From DASSBG01 sp035703755 (GTDB lineage Bacteria; Pseudomonadota; Gammaproteobacteria; Xanthomonadales; Rhodanobacteraceae): DNA of 8,630 nt. Below, one piece after another: positions 1 to 6,932 of the stretch (position 1 is the first letter of the stretch; each line of letters opens with the position of its first letter). Location: the NCBI GenBank assembly GCA_035703755.1, contig DASSXP010000270.1, positions 1-8,630 on the forward strand. Direction: 5' to 3'. Under the pieces are notes generated by a model that saw only the letters and a program-made list of their open reading frames with translations, did not search any database and was not told the origin of the DNA. The translations under genes were made by a program, and so were the position numbers.

Positions 1-2256
1 GGCACCCGGCACACCGGACTGCCCGGCGTTGCCGTTCGCGCCATTGATACCTGAAGGTGCGCCACCGGCACCACCGTTGCCTGCCACACCCGCCGCCCCC
101 GCAGCGCCACCGGGGCCGCCTGTACCACCGCTGCCCGCATAAAGATTGTTGCTGTTGACCCCGAACGCGGTGCTGGCATCGCCGCCATTGCCGCCCATGC
201 CACCATCGCCGCCGTCGCCGGCATCACCGCCGCTGCCACCCGCGCCGGCCATCCCGTCCGTCCCCGCGCCCAAGGCCATGCCCGCAGCACCGCCATTGCC
301 ACCGGAACCGCCAGCACTACCGTTGCCGCCGTTGCCGCCAACGCCACCTGCACCGCCGTTGCCGCCGTTGGCCTTGGTGGCACCCGCGAGCGGGGCCGTC
401 GCCGTCGCCTCGCCACCCGCCCCGCCGGTACCGCCCGCCCCGCCATCGGTGCCAGATCCACCAGCCCCGCCGTGACCGCCGACACCGCCGTTGCCGCCGT
501 TGCCGGATACCGTTCCACCGCTACCGCCCGCGCCGCCGTTGCCGCCCGCGCCTCCGATTGAACCATTGACACCCTGACCGCCAAGACCGCCTGCGCCACC
601 GTCGCCCGCATACACCACGTTGTTGCCACCAGCGACCGTGCCGGCCCCACCGGCGCCGCCAACACCCCCGCCGGCTCCAAGGCCGCCCATGCCGCCAGCG
701 CCGCCGCTACCGCCGTACGCCGAATAGTTCATCAAACCCGCATCAAGGACCGCAGCCGAGCCGCCGGCACCCCCGCTGCCACCTATCTGCAGGTAGCCGC
801 CGTTGTTGGCGTTGTTGCCAAGGCCGCCCACCCCGCCGGCACCCGCGACACAGCCATTGATGGCGGAACAATCGGTGCCACCGCTGCCCGCAAAGGCAAC
901 TGGATTGGTGCCGCCCGCCGATGCCCCGCTCGAGCTGCCCGAACCACCGTTGCCACCCGCGCCGCCGTTGCCACCATTGCCGCGGCTGCCACCGGCGCCA
1001 CCCGCACCACCGGCGCCACCCGCACCACCGGCGCCGCCCGCACCGACGACACTCACGGACGTCAGGGCATTGAAGCCCGCGCCACCGTTACCACCATGAC
1101 CGCCGCTCGCCGCCGCGCCGGCACCCGCCGGGTTGACGCCGGCACCATCCAGCCCGCCAGTGCCCGCAAGCCCCGCGCTGCCACCGCTGCCACCCGTACC
1201 GCCATCGGCGATCAGCGACGAGCTGCCGTTGGAGCCGGCACCTCCATCGCCACCCGCGCCGGCCGCGCCGCCTTGACCACCCACACCGACGGCGCCGTTC
1301 ACTGCCGCGCCACCCTGACCGCCAACGCCGCCAACGCCACCCGTGCCGCCTGAACCACCAATTCCCAACGCTCCGCCGCCCAGCACGCCCGAGCCGCCGG
1401 CCCCACCGCGACCGGCGGCGCCACCGACACCACCGGTACCGCCGTTGCCAGCCAACGTGCCGCCGTTGCCGCCAGCGCCACCGGCACCGCCCGCGCCGCC
1501 CGTTTGGCCGTTGGCGCCCAAGGCAGCCAAGCCATCCACACCGGGAGCACCGCTGCCGCCGGCACCACCGACGCCGCCATTGCCACGGCTGCCGCCGTCG
1601 CCGCCACGGCCACCATTGCCGCCGTTCACGCCCGGCGTCGTGGCGCTGAAACCCGCTCCGCCCATGCCGCCGTTGCCGCTGGCCGCGCCATTGCCACCCG
1701 TCACGTTGCCAGCCACCGTCAGCGTGAAACCGCTGCCGCTGACACCCGCGCTGCCATTGCCGCCATCCCCGCCATTGCCTCCCGTCCCGCCATTGGGCGA
1801 GCTGGCGCTGCCACTGCCACCGGCGCCACCCACACCACCCGCGCCGCCGTTGCCGCCAGCAACCGCGCCGGTCGAGGTGATGGTGACAACGTCACCCGTG
1901 TTGGCGACAACCGCGCTGGCGCCCGTACCCCCATTGCCGCCAGCGCCGCCGTCGGCAGCCGATCCGGGCGCGCCGTTGGCGCCGACCGCTCCAATGGCGC
2001 CATCCGCACCAACGAGCGGCGTACTGATATCCGTGGTGGTCTGTGCGGCGGCGGCGCCTGTCAAGGCAAGACTGCCAACCATTGCCGCCAACAAACCGCT
2101 GCCCAGGATGCGCGCAATGACGCAGGGCAGACGTCGCTGGCGGCCTTGTTGCGTGTCGTCATGACGGCTGCCGACGGGTGGGCATCCCACCCGTATCAAG
2201 GCAACGGGAACCTGGTCGGAATGGCAACCCGACACCGCATCAAACGTGCAACGCAT
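1..2256 (-). CDS. PE_PGRS-like glycine-rich repeat secreted protein (3' end outside window)
   Basis: The - strand frame is open from ATG 2254-2256 to position 1 with no stop, giving at least 752 residues. An in-frame TAG lies just upstream (2260-2262). AAGGGG six bases before the ATG is a good ribosome site and decides the start, although it leaves about 50 residues before a classic signal sequence (RQRR, then a hydrophobic stretch at about 53-70 ending in GAAAAQ, cleavage near residue 71). The mature part is close to half glycine, built of GGX triplets (GGAGGNGG, GGTGGVGG) broken by short inserts with aliphatic or aromatic residues, for example near residues 177, 203, 349, 395-405, 455, 491, 514, 549 and 706. 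One Cys pair (C463, C469) could form a small disulfide loop. No catalytic motif is visible. The composition resembles mycobacterial PE_PGRS domains without the PE domain; a structural or adhesive surface role is inference. The C-terminus, which would show any anchor, is not in the window. Coding is well supported by the unbroken frame and signal peptide; function is unknown. Confidence 0.85.
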   Translation of the reverse strand, partial: MRCTFDAVSGCHSDQVPVALIRVGCPPVGSRHDDTQQGRQRRLPCVIARILGSGLLAAMVGSLALTGAAAAQTTTDISTPLVGADGAIGAVGANGAPGSAADGGAGGNGGTGASAVVANTGDVVTITSTGAVAGGNGGAGGVGGAGGSGSASSPNGGTGGNGGDGGNGSAGVSGSGFTLTVAGNVTGGNGAASGNGGMGGAGFSATTPGVNGGNGGRGGDGGSRGNGGVGGAGGSGAPGVDGLAALGANGQTGGAGGAGGAGGNGGTLAGNGGTGGVGGAAGRGGAGGSGVLGGGALGIGGSGGTGGVGGVGGQGGAAVNGAVGVGGQGGAAGAGGDGGAGSNGSSSLIADGGTGGSGGSAGLAGTGGLDGAGVNPAGAGAAASGGHGGNGGAGFNALTSVSVVGAGGAGGAGGAGGAGGAGGSRGNGGNGGAGGNGGSGSSSGASAGGTNPVAFAGSGGTDCSAINGCVAGAGGVGGLGNNANNGGYLQIGGSGGAGGSAAVLDAGLMNYSAYGGSGGAGGMGGLGAGGGVGGAGGAGTVAGGNNVVYAGDGGAGGLGGQGVNGSIGGAGGNGGAGGSGGTVSGNGGNGGVGGHGGAGGSGTDGGAGGTGGAGGEATATAPLAGATKANGGNGGAGGVGGNGGNGSAGGSGGNGGAAGMALGAGTDGMAGAGGSGGDAGDGGDGGMGGNGGDASTAFGVNSNNLYAGSGGTGGPGGAAGAAGVAGNGGAGGAPSGINGANGNAGQSGVPGA
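991..1044. repeat. 18-bp tandem repeat, three copies
   Basis: The unit ACCGGCGCCACCCGCACC occurs at 991-1008 and 1009-1026 identically, and at 1027-1044 with a single A-to-G change. On the - strand each unit encodes two GGX-type triplets (Gly-Ala-Gly-Gly-Ala-Gly in rotation), and its length is a multiple of three, so copy-number change would keep the reading frame. It is the most regular stretch of the glycine-rich gene. Confidence 0.9.
2174..2194. repeat. Perfect 9-bp inverted repeat with 3-nt loop (REP-like hairpin)
   Basis: The arms ACGGGTGGG (2174-2182) and CCCACCCGT (2186-2194) flank CAT and are perfectly complementary. The hairpin lies about 60 bases inside the predicted start of the glycine-rich gene, before its signal-peptide coding part. 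There is no T-tract on either side, so it is not an obvious intrinsic terminator. It resembles GGGTGGGCAT-type palindromes that recur in some proteobacterial genomes (recollection, not checked). It may be a REP element or a leader structure. Confidence 0.7.
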
Positions 2257-2400
2257 GACCTACCCCTTGTCAGGAAAATCGGATCGTTACGGCTCTCAAT
2301 GCATGCAACCGAGGTGCCGAGCGTAGCAGCCCCGCGTGGGCCGGCATGGCGACACGGCACTGGCTTGCCGCGCATTCCAGCCGCCAATCGCTGGCACAAC

Positions 2401-3210
2401 TCACAATGGCTCGAATCCGTCCGCGAACACCGTATCAAGCCCGGTGTAGGGATACAGAGCGAATCCCTGTGCATCGAACACATCCAGCCGGTTTGGAATG
2501 GTGGTTTCGATGGTGGCGGCGGTGGCCGTGTCGATCCGCCCGCTCGAACGACGGGCTGCCAACCAGACCAGAAAACTCTCCGCCACGTCTTCGCGCCCCG
2601 GGTTGTCCGCCGCGTAGGTCGAAATGAATTCGAGGTCCGCCGCCTGCGCCGCCAACCAGGCACTGGAACTGGCCAGGGGGTCATCCAGCGAGGTATGGCT
2701 CGCCTCGTGTGCCAACGCCTCTTCCAGGATGCCGGTATCGATATAGCTTTGCGCAATCGCGCCGGTATGAATCAGCAACGACTGGTTGCCGCCGCCAAAC
2801 GCTTCGTCACCGCGATGAATCCACAGCATGTGCACATCGTCGCGCAGTGCTTGCGGCAGCTGCCCGACAACACTGGCATAGAAGCGGGCCGGTGCCGCCG
2901 CCAGCGCCTCACTTGCGAACTCGGGATCAACTTGCACCTCGATGCCGCGGCCGTCCGCATACGTCGCGTCGAACAAATAGACATTCAGGTTTTCGAAGCA
3001 GCCACAACGCCGATCGAACAGGTTGCGCACACCCTGGCCCGCATAGGTGATGCCAAGAAATGCATTCGGGTCGGCAGCCGTGATGATGTCGGGATCAATG
3101 AAGATGGTGCCACTGTAAGGCGGCGTCGCGCTGGCCGTCGCGCCAAGCAGGATCAAGGTCAGCCACCAGTGCCGAATTCGACGCGCCGGAATCCAAGTGT
3201 GGTGTTGCAT
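2401..3210 (-). CDS. Putative secreted zinc metallopeptidase (HExxH), C-terminal DGFE motif
   Basis: A 269-residue protein that I cannot assign to a named family. Residues 1-28 form a signal peptide (basic RRIRHWW, hydrophobic LTLILLGA, cleavage after ASA). H168-E-A-S-H172, preceded by ILEEALA, is a HExxH zinc-binding helix. E207 or E211 in NPGREDVAESF, 35-39 residues downstream, fits the third ligand of gluzincin-type peptidases; the E-x-x-A-E-x-F pattern recalls the anthrax lethal factor-like (M34) class, though overall similarity is not claimed. C69 and C71 (CGC) may be redox active or form a disulfide. The protein ends VFADGFEPL, a motif shared with the cupredoxin gene upstream. The start ATG has GAGGTG at a proper distance. 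The gene follows the cupredoxin gene by 92 bp in the same direction, so it may be co-transcribed. Substrate unknown; the repetitive glycine-rich protein next to it is one candidate (inference). Confidence 0.85.
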   Translation of the reverse strand: MQHHTWIPARRIRHWWLTLILLGATASATPPYSGTIFIDPDIITAADPNAFLGITYAGQGVRNLFDRRCGCFENLNVYLFDATYADGRGIEVQVDPEFASEALAAAPARFYASVVGQLPQALRDDVHMLWIHRGDEAFGGGNQSLLIHTGAIAQSYIDTGILEEALAHEASHTSLDDPLASSSAWLAAQAADLEFISTYAADNPGREDVAESFLVWLAARRSSGRIDTATAATIETTIPNRLDVFDAQGFALYPYTGLDTVFADGFEPL

Positions 3211-3302
3211 GCAGCACCTCGGGAAACGGGATACGCGGACATGATCGCCGTTTCACCGGCGCACCTGCAATGCCGGGCTTCGGTTGTGCCGCACGCCGCC
3301 GA

Positions 3303-3695
3303 TTACGGCGCTGACACGGACTCGAAGCCATCGACGAAAACACGATCGAGCACGACGATCGTGCCGCGCATGCCGCCGTTCAAGTCGCCGTGGGCCTCGC
3401 AGTAATAGCCGTGCTCGCCAACGTGTCTGAACTTCACCGTCGCGCTCCACGCCGCGGTACTGGGCGCGTTGTTGGTGCTGCAATTGAGCGAGCAGATGAA
3501 GTAGTTGTCGTCGGCGTGCACGTTGTGCAGGCCACCGGCATTGACGTACTTCACCGTGTCGTTCTGGTAGATGACCAGAGTCGCCGGAGTGAAGGTCATG
3601 TCCGGGTTGGCCGTGACCGTCCACACCCGCGCCTCGGCGCTTGACGCGAGCAGCAGCATTGCCAGGGACAGCAACCAGTCGCCGCGGCGCGTCAT
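3303..3695 (-). CDS. Exported cupredoxin (plastocyanin/azurin-like type-1 copper protein)
   Basis: A 130-residue protein with signal peptide 1-22 (TRR, hydrophobic LLSLAMLLLASS, AEA cleavage). The mature domain of about 95 residues has the cupredoxin pattern: TFTPATLVIYQNDTVKYVN, then GLH57NVH, and C-terminally GYYC99EAH102GDLNGGM109RG. H57, C99, H102 and M109 are the expected type-1 copper ligands, so electron transfer or copper binding in the periplasm or outside the cell is likely. C68 and C72 could form a disulfide. After the last strand (GTIVVL) comes a short tail, DRVFVDGFESVSAP, not part of the usual fold and sharing VF-x-DGFE with the downstream peptidase. The start codon overlaps the DUF1501 stop as ATGA (3692-3695), indicating translational coupling; there is no strong separate ribosome site. 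A redox partner for DUF1501/DUF1800 is suggested by the context but not shown. Confidence 0.93.
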   Translation of the reverse strand: MTRRGDWLLSLAMLLLASSAEARVWTVTANPDMTFTPATLVIYQNDTVKYVNAGGLHNVHADDNYFICSLNCSTNNAPSTAAWSATVKFRHVGEHGYYCEAHGDLNGGMRGTIVVLDRVFVDGFESVSAP

Positions 3696-5110
3696 CCCAT
3701 GAAGCCGAGGTCGGAGCTGGCGAAGCGGCCCAGGTTCGGGAAGATGTCGCCGATACCGCCGGCGTCCACGCCCAGCCAGCGCGCCAGCGTGGCGGCGTAT
3801 TGATCCACCGCGGTGGTTGGAATGATCTGCCCCCAGCCGGTGTCGTCGGGGTTGTTATCGGCCTTGAGCGACGGCATCGCGCCGTAGAAACGCCCACCCT
3901 GCACCGCGCCGCCAAGCACGAAGTGGTGCCCACCCCAGCCGTGGTCGGTGCCGCTGGCATTGACCGCCAGCGAGCGGCCGAAGTCCGAAGCGGTGAAGGT
4001 GGTGACGTCATTGTCGACACCGAGCTGCACGGTGGCGTCGTGAAAGGCCTTCAGCGCTTGCGACAGCTGCGACAGGTTCCACTCCTGGTTGGCGAGCTGG
4101 TCGGTATGGGTGTCGTAGTTGCCGGTGGAGACGAAATAGATTTGCCGACTCATGCCGAGCGCGTTGCGGATGCCGATCAGGCGCGCCACCATCTGCAACT
4201 GCGCAGCCAGATCGTTGTCCGCCGGGAACGGCGTGCTCCAGAGCGGCGGATCGCCCAGCGCGCTGTCGATCTGGTTGTAGATGTCGATGCTGCGCGCATT
4301 GGCGCTGGCAAAGGCGCGCTCCAGCGCGTTGGTCTGCGTGCCTGGGGCAATCAAGGCCTCGTAAGCGGCGCGGTTCAGGGCCTGGGTCTCGGCGCCGTAG
4401 TCGGAGCAGCTGCCGGCGATCCAGCACTCGTCGCCGTCATCGTGGTAGCTCATGCGCCCGACGCCGTTCGGATCCATGCCGTACGGCGTCACCACGGCGC
4501 CGCGCTCGAAGCTGTTGTTGCCCGACAGCGTGATGCTCATCGGCACCTGACCACTATTGCCGGCATGCAGCAGGTCGGCAATCCGCCCGCCCCAGCCCAG
4601 CGCATTGGCATCGTCGGGGCGCGAGGTCTGCCATTGCATCGCCTGGTCCTGGTGGGAAAACAGTTGCGGCGGACTGGCGACGCTGCCGGCCTGATACTGG
4701 GCGGCCGTGATCGGGTACAGCAGGCTGCCGACGTTGGCGACCACGGCCGCCTTGCCGGCATTGAACAGCGAGGCCAGCTCGGGCATGCCCGGATGCAGCG
4801 CATAATTGCCCGGCCCGCCACCGGCCTGCGGTGTCAATGCATGCAAACCGGCAGTCTGTGCCAGTGCGCCACGTGCGGCGAGATAGTCGGTCAGTGCCGG
4901 TCCGGAAGTCGGCACGATGGAATTGAAGCTGTCGTTGCCGCCGAACAGGAACACGCACACCAGCGCCTTGTAACCACCCAGCGCGGCAGCCGTTTGCGTG
5001 TTCAGCGTGGCCGCCATCAGGCGCAGACTACCGAAGGCCGAGTACAGGCTGGCGCCACCCAGGGCGGCGCCGATGGACTTGCGCAGGAATTGGCGACGGT
5101 TCACATGCAT
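3692..5110 (-). CDS. DUF1501 family protein, Tat-exported
   Basis: A 472-residue protein of the DUF1501 family, which belongs to the alkaline phosphatase/sulfatase-like fold clan; no activity is established. The N-terminus has a twin-arginine signal (N4-R-R-Q-F-L-R-K11, then a small-residue hydrophobic stretch to about residue 34), so it should be exported folded, possibly with a metal bound. Family motifs are visible: FLFGGND (54-60), SHQDQ (152-156), GNYDTH (330-335), SDFGRS (375-380) and GTDHGWGGHH (387-396). The Asp/His residues in the last three are plausible metal ligands. C229 and C235 lie in a loop (DECWIAGSC) that may be disulfide-bonded. GAGG precedes the ATG by six bases. The gene starts 7 bp after the DUF1800 stop and overlaps the cupredoxin start by 4 bp, so the three are one operon. 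Length is typical of the family. Confidence 0.95.
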   Translation of the reverse strand: MHVNRRQFLRKSIGAALGGASLYSAFGSLRLMAATLNTQTAAALGGYKALVCVFLFGGNDSFNSIVPTSGPALTDYLAARGALAQTAGLHALTPQAGGGPGNYALHPGMPELASLFNAGKAAVVANVGSLLYPITAAQYQAGSVASPPQLFSHQDQAMQWQTSRPDDANALGWGGRIADLLHAGNSGQVPMSITLSGNNSFERGAVVTPYGMDPNGVGRMSYHDDGDECWIAGSCSDYGAETQALNRAAYEALIAPGTQTNALERAFASANARSIDIYNQIDSALGDPPLWSTPFPADNDLAAQLQMVARLIGIRNALGMSRQIYFVSTGNYDTHTDQLANQEWNLSQLSQALKAFHDATVQLGVDNDVTTFTASDFGRSLAVNASGTDHGWGGHHFVLGGAVQGGRFYGAMPSLKADNNPDDTGWGQIIPTTAVDQYAATLARWLGVDAGGIGDIFPNLGRFASSDLGFMG

Positions 5111-5117
5111 GGCGGCC

Positions 5118-6932
5118 TCACTTCTGCACCGAGTATTCGGGCGAGGACAGGATCAGGTACAGCGCGTTCTTGACGCGATCGAGGCCAATCTGGCCGCCAT
5201 CCACGGCTTGCAAGCGGGTCAGCAGCACCTGCCGCATCCATGGCGACATCTGGCCGGACAGGAACAGAAGGTCGTACTCGTCGATCAGTGCTTCCGGGTC
5301 GCTGGCGGCGAGGGCGGCATCGCCCGTGTAGTCCATGAACAAGGGGTACTCGCCCGGATCCACCCAGCACTGGCCTTCGCCGTAGTTGCAGAAAACTTCG
5401 TGATACAGGTAATTCGGCGTGTCGACGATGTGCGAGTCGTCGAGAATCTGGAACTCTGGTGCGCGCATGCCCAACGTTTCCAGCTCGCCCGGCGGTTGGT
5501 AATCGGGGGTAAAAAAGTTGAACACGCTGGGCGCGCGCAGCGGCGCTTCACCGAACCAGTCCTCGATCGGCGGCCAGGTCAGCAGGTTGACCACCCGCCC
5601 GTTGCCGGATTGCCCCAGCATCGCACGCCACAGATGGGTGGCTTTCAGTATCGGTTCGCGCAATTTGCCGAACGTGCCGGCGTGCTGCCACTGGCCATAG
5701 CGCGCTTCGGGGTCGAGCAGGATCGCCCGTACCACCGCTTTCAGGTCGCCGCGCACGCCGCTGCCGTTGTTGTTGAAGACACTGGTAACACGTCCGATGT
5801 AGGCCGGCGAGGGGTTGCTGGTGACCAGGTTCTGGATCAACCGCCGTGCGATGAAGGGGCCGACGTTGGGATGGTGGAAGATGTTGTCCAGCGCCGCGGT
5901 CAGTTCCGCCTGAGCGTTGCCGCCGGGTTCGAGTACGCCGCCTTGCAAGGCCACGCCGGGATATTCCAGCAACTGCTTGGCGCTGGTGTTGTCGTGCCAG
6001 TCCTCGACCGGCTGCATGGGCAGGAACCAGGGCGGATCGTCGGCATTGCTGGGGCCACACCATTCGTAGGTTTCCTCGTCGCAACAACGGTAGCTGGTCT
6101 CGCCGCATCCGGTGTTGTTCCAGATCCAGCCGGTGAAGACTGCGGCAAATCCCCGCACGGTGTTCTGGTTGTAGGTGGGAATGGGCTGCCCGCCAGATAG
6201 CTTGACCGAACCGTCATTGTTCAATTGCACCAAGCCCACCGAGAACAGCTGCATCACCTCGCGGGCGTAGTTCTCGTCGGGATGCCGGTTCAACTCGGGA
6301 TCGGCTTTCTGGTTGCCGAGCGAGGTCAGGTAGATGCCCATGGCCGGGCTTTTGGTGACATTCTCCAGCAGGGTGCGGTAATTGCCGAAGGCATCCGCGG
6401 CCAGCGTGTCGTAGTACCCGGCCAGCGACCACGGCCGGAACGACAGGTTGCCGTTGACGTAGGAGACAACGAAGATCTGGCTCAGCGCGTAGGCGAGGCG
6501 CTGCCGCAACTGGTCGGTCGGCACCCGATTGCCGCGACTGGGGTCCGGGGTACCCACCGCGTTGATCGACCAGATTTCCAGCCGCGTGTTGTCGGTGACG
6601 TCGTTGCAGTTGTCGTTGCCACTCCCGCAGTTGAGCGCGGCCACCCAATCGAGATACGGCACCTCGGTCGAGACCGACGCGGCGAACTGTTCGTTGAGCC
6701 AGCCCTGATACCCGACCAGGCGCAGGTGCGCGATGTCGGCCGCAGTCGGGCCAAAGGTCGCCTGGGCGAGGAAGCGGGCCGCATCGGCATCCGTCGTCGG
6801 ACCCGCGGCAACGCCCTCGAAGCTGTCATGAAAGCCCGGGTCCGGCGCATGACTCGCGCCTTGCGCCAATGTCGCGCCCGCGCCCACGATCAACACCAAG
6901 CCCAGCCACCGCGATTTCAGCCTGATTGCCAT
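5118..6932 (-). CDS. DUF1800 family secreted protein
   Basis: A 604-residue protein of the DUF1800 family, function unknown, commonly encoded beside DUF1501. The start is taken at ATG 6930-6932: it gives a good signal peptide (MAIRLKSRW, then LGLVLIVGAGATLA, cleavage near 23-26) with GAGGG/GGTGG upstream. The frame stays open to 7160 but would add 76 residues overlapping pyrH. Family landmarks: RFLAQATFGPT (53-63), RHPDENYAREVMQLFSVGL (216-234), TYNQNTVRGFAAVFTGW (253-269), HHPNVGPFIARRLIQ (353-367), RGDLKAVVRAILLDPEAR (394-411), KLREPILKATHLWRAM (423-438), FNFFTPDYQPPG (471-482) and a C-terminal YLILSSPEY. Eight cysteines (102, 109, 276, 283, 284, 292, 515, 522) fall in three groups and suggest disulfides. 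FHDSFEG (34-40), just after the signal peptide, resembles the DGFE tail of two neighbours. It is the first gene of the leftward operon; I see no convincing promoter in front of it. Confidence 0.95.
   Translation of the reverse strand: MAIRLKSRWLGLVLIVGAGATLAQGASHAPDPGFHDSFEGVAAGPTTDADAARFLAQATFGPTAADIAHLRLVGYQGWLNEQFAASVSTEVPYLDWVAALNCGSGNDNCNDVTDNTRLEIWSINAVGTPDPSRGNRVPTDQLRQRLAYALSQIFVVSYVNGNLSFRPWSLAGYYDTLAADAFGNYRTLLENVTKSPAMGIYLTSLGNQKADPELNRHPDENYAREVMQLFSVGLVQLNNDGSVKLSGGQPIPTYNQNTVRGFAAVFTGWIWNNTGCGETSYRCCDEETYEWCGPSNADDPPWFLPMQPVEDWHDNTSAKQLLEYPGVALQGGVLEPGGNAQAELTAALDNIFHHPNVGPFIARRLIQNLVTSNPSPAYIGRVTSVFNNNGSGVRGDLKAVVRAILLDPEARYGQWQHAGTFGKLREPILKATHLWRAMLGQSGNGRVVNLLTWPPIEDWFGEAPLRAPSVFNFFTPDYQPPGELETLGMRAPEFQILDDSHIVDTPNYLYHEVFCNYGEGQCWVDPGEYPLFMDYTGDAALAASDPEALIDEYDLLFLSGQMSPWMRQVLLTRLQAVDGGQIGLDRVKNALYLILSSPEYSVQK

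Noticed and set aside
1..2000. CRISPR-like or minisatellite array
   Set aside because: The repeats are codon-level GGX degeneracy without constant repeats and unique spacers; only 991-1044 is a true tandem repeat.
146..2164. Several + strand Pro/Ala-rich open frames (including 1343-2164, 273 codons)
   Set aside because: They are the complement of GGX codons: CCN-rich frames stay open because stops are rare. They have no ribosome site or domain, whereas the - strand frame has a signal peptide and is unbroken.
3240..3260. Hairpin CGCCG-TTTCAC-CGGCG between cupredoxin and peptidase genes as a terminator
   Set aside because: The stem is only 5 bp and no T-tract follows on the - strand.
1504..3405. 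633-codon + strand open frame
   Set aside because: It runs antisense across three convincing - strand genes and their spacers, with no recognisable domain; an effect of high GC.
3641..5173. 510-codon + strand open frame
   Set aside because: Antisense shadow of DUF1501, whose motifs and Tat signal are clear.
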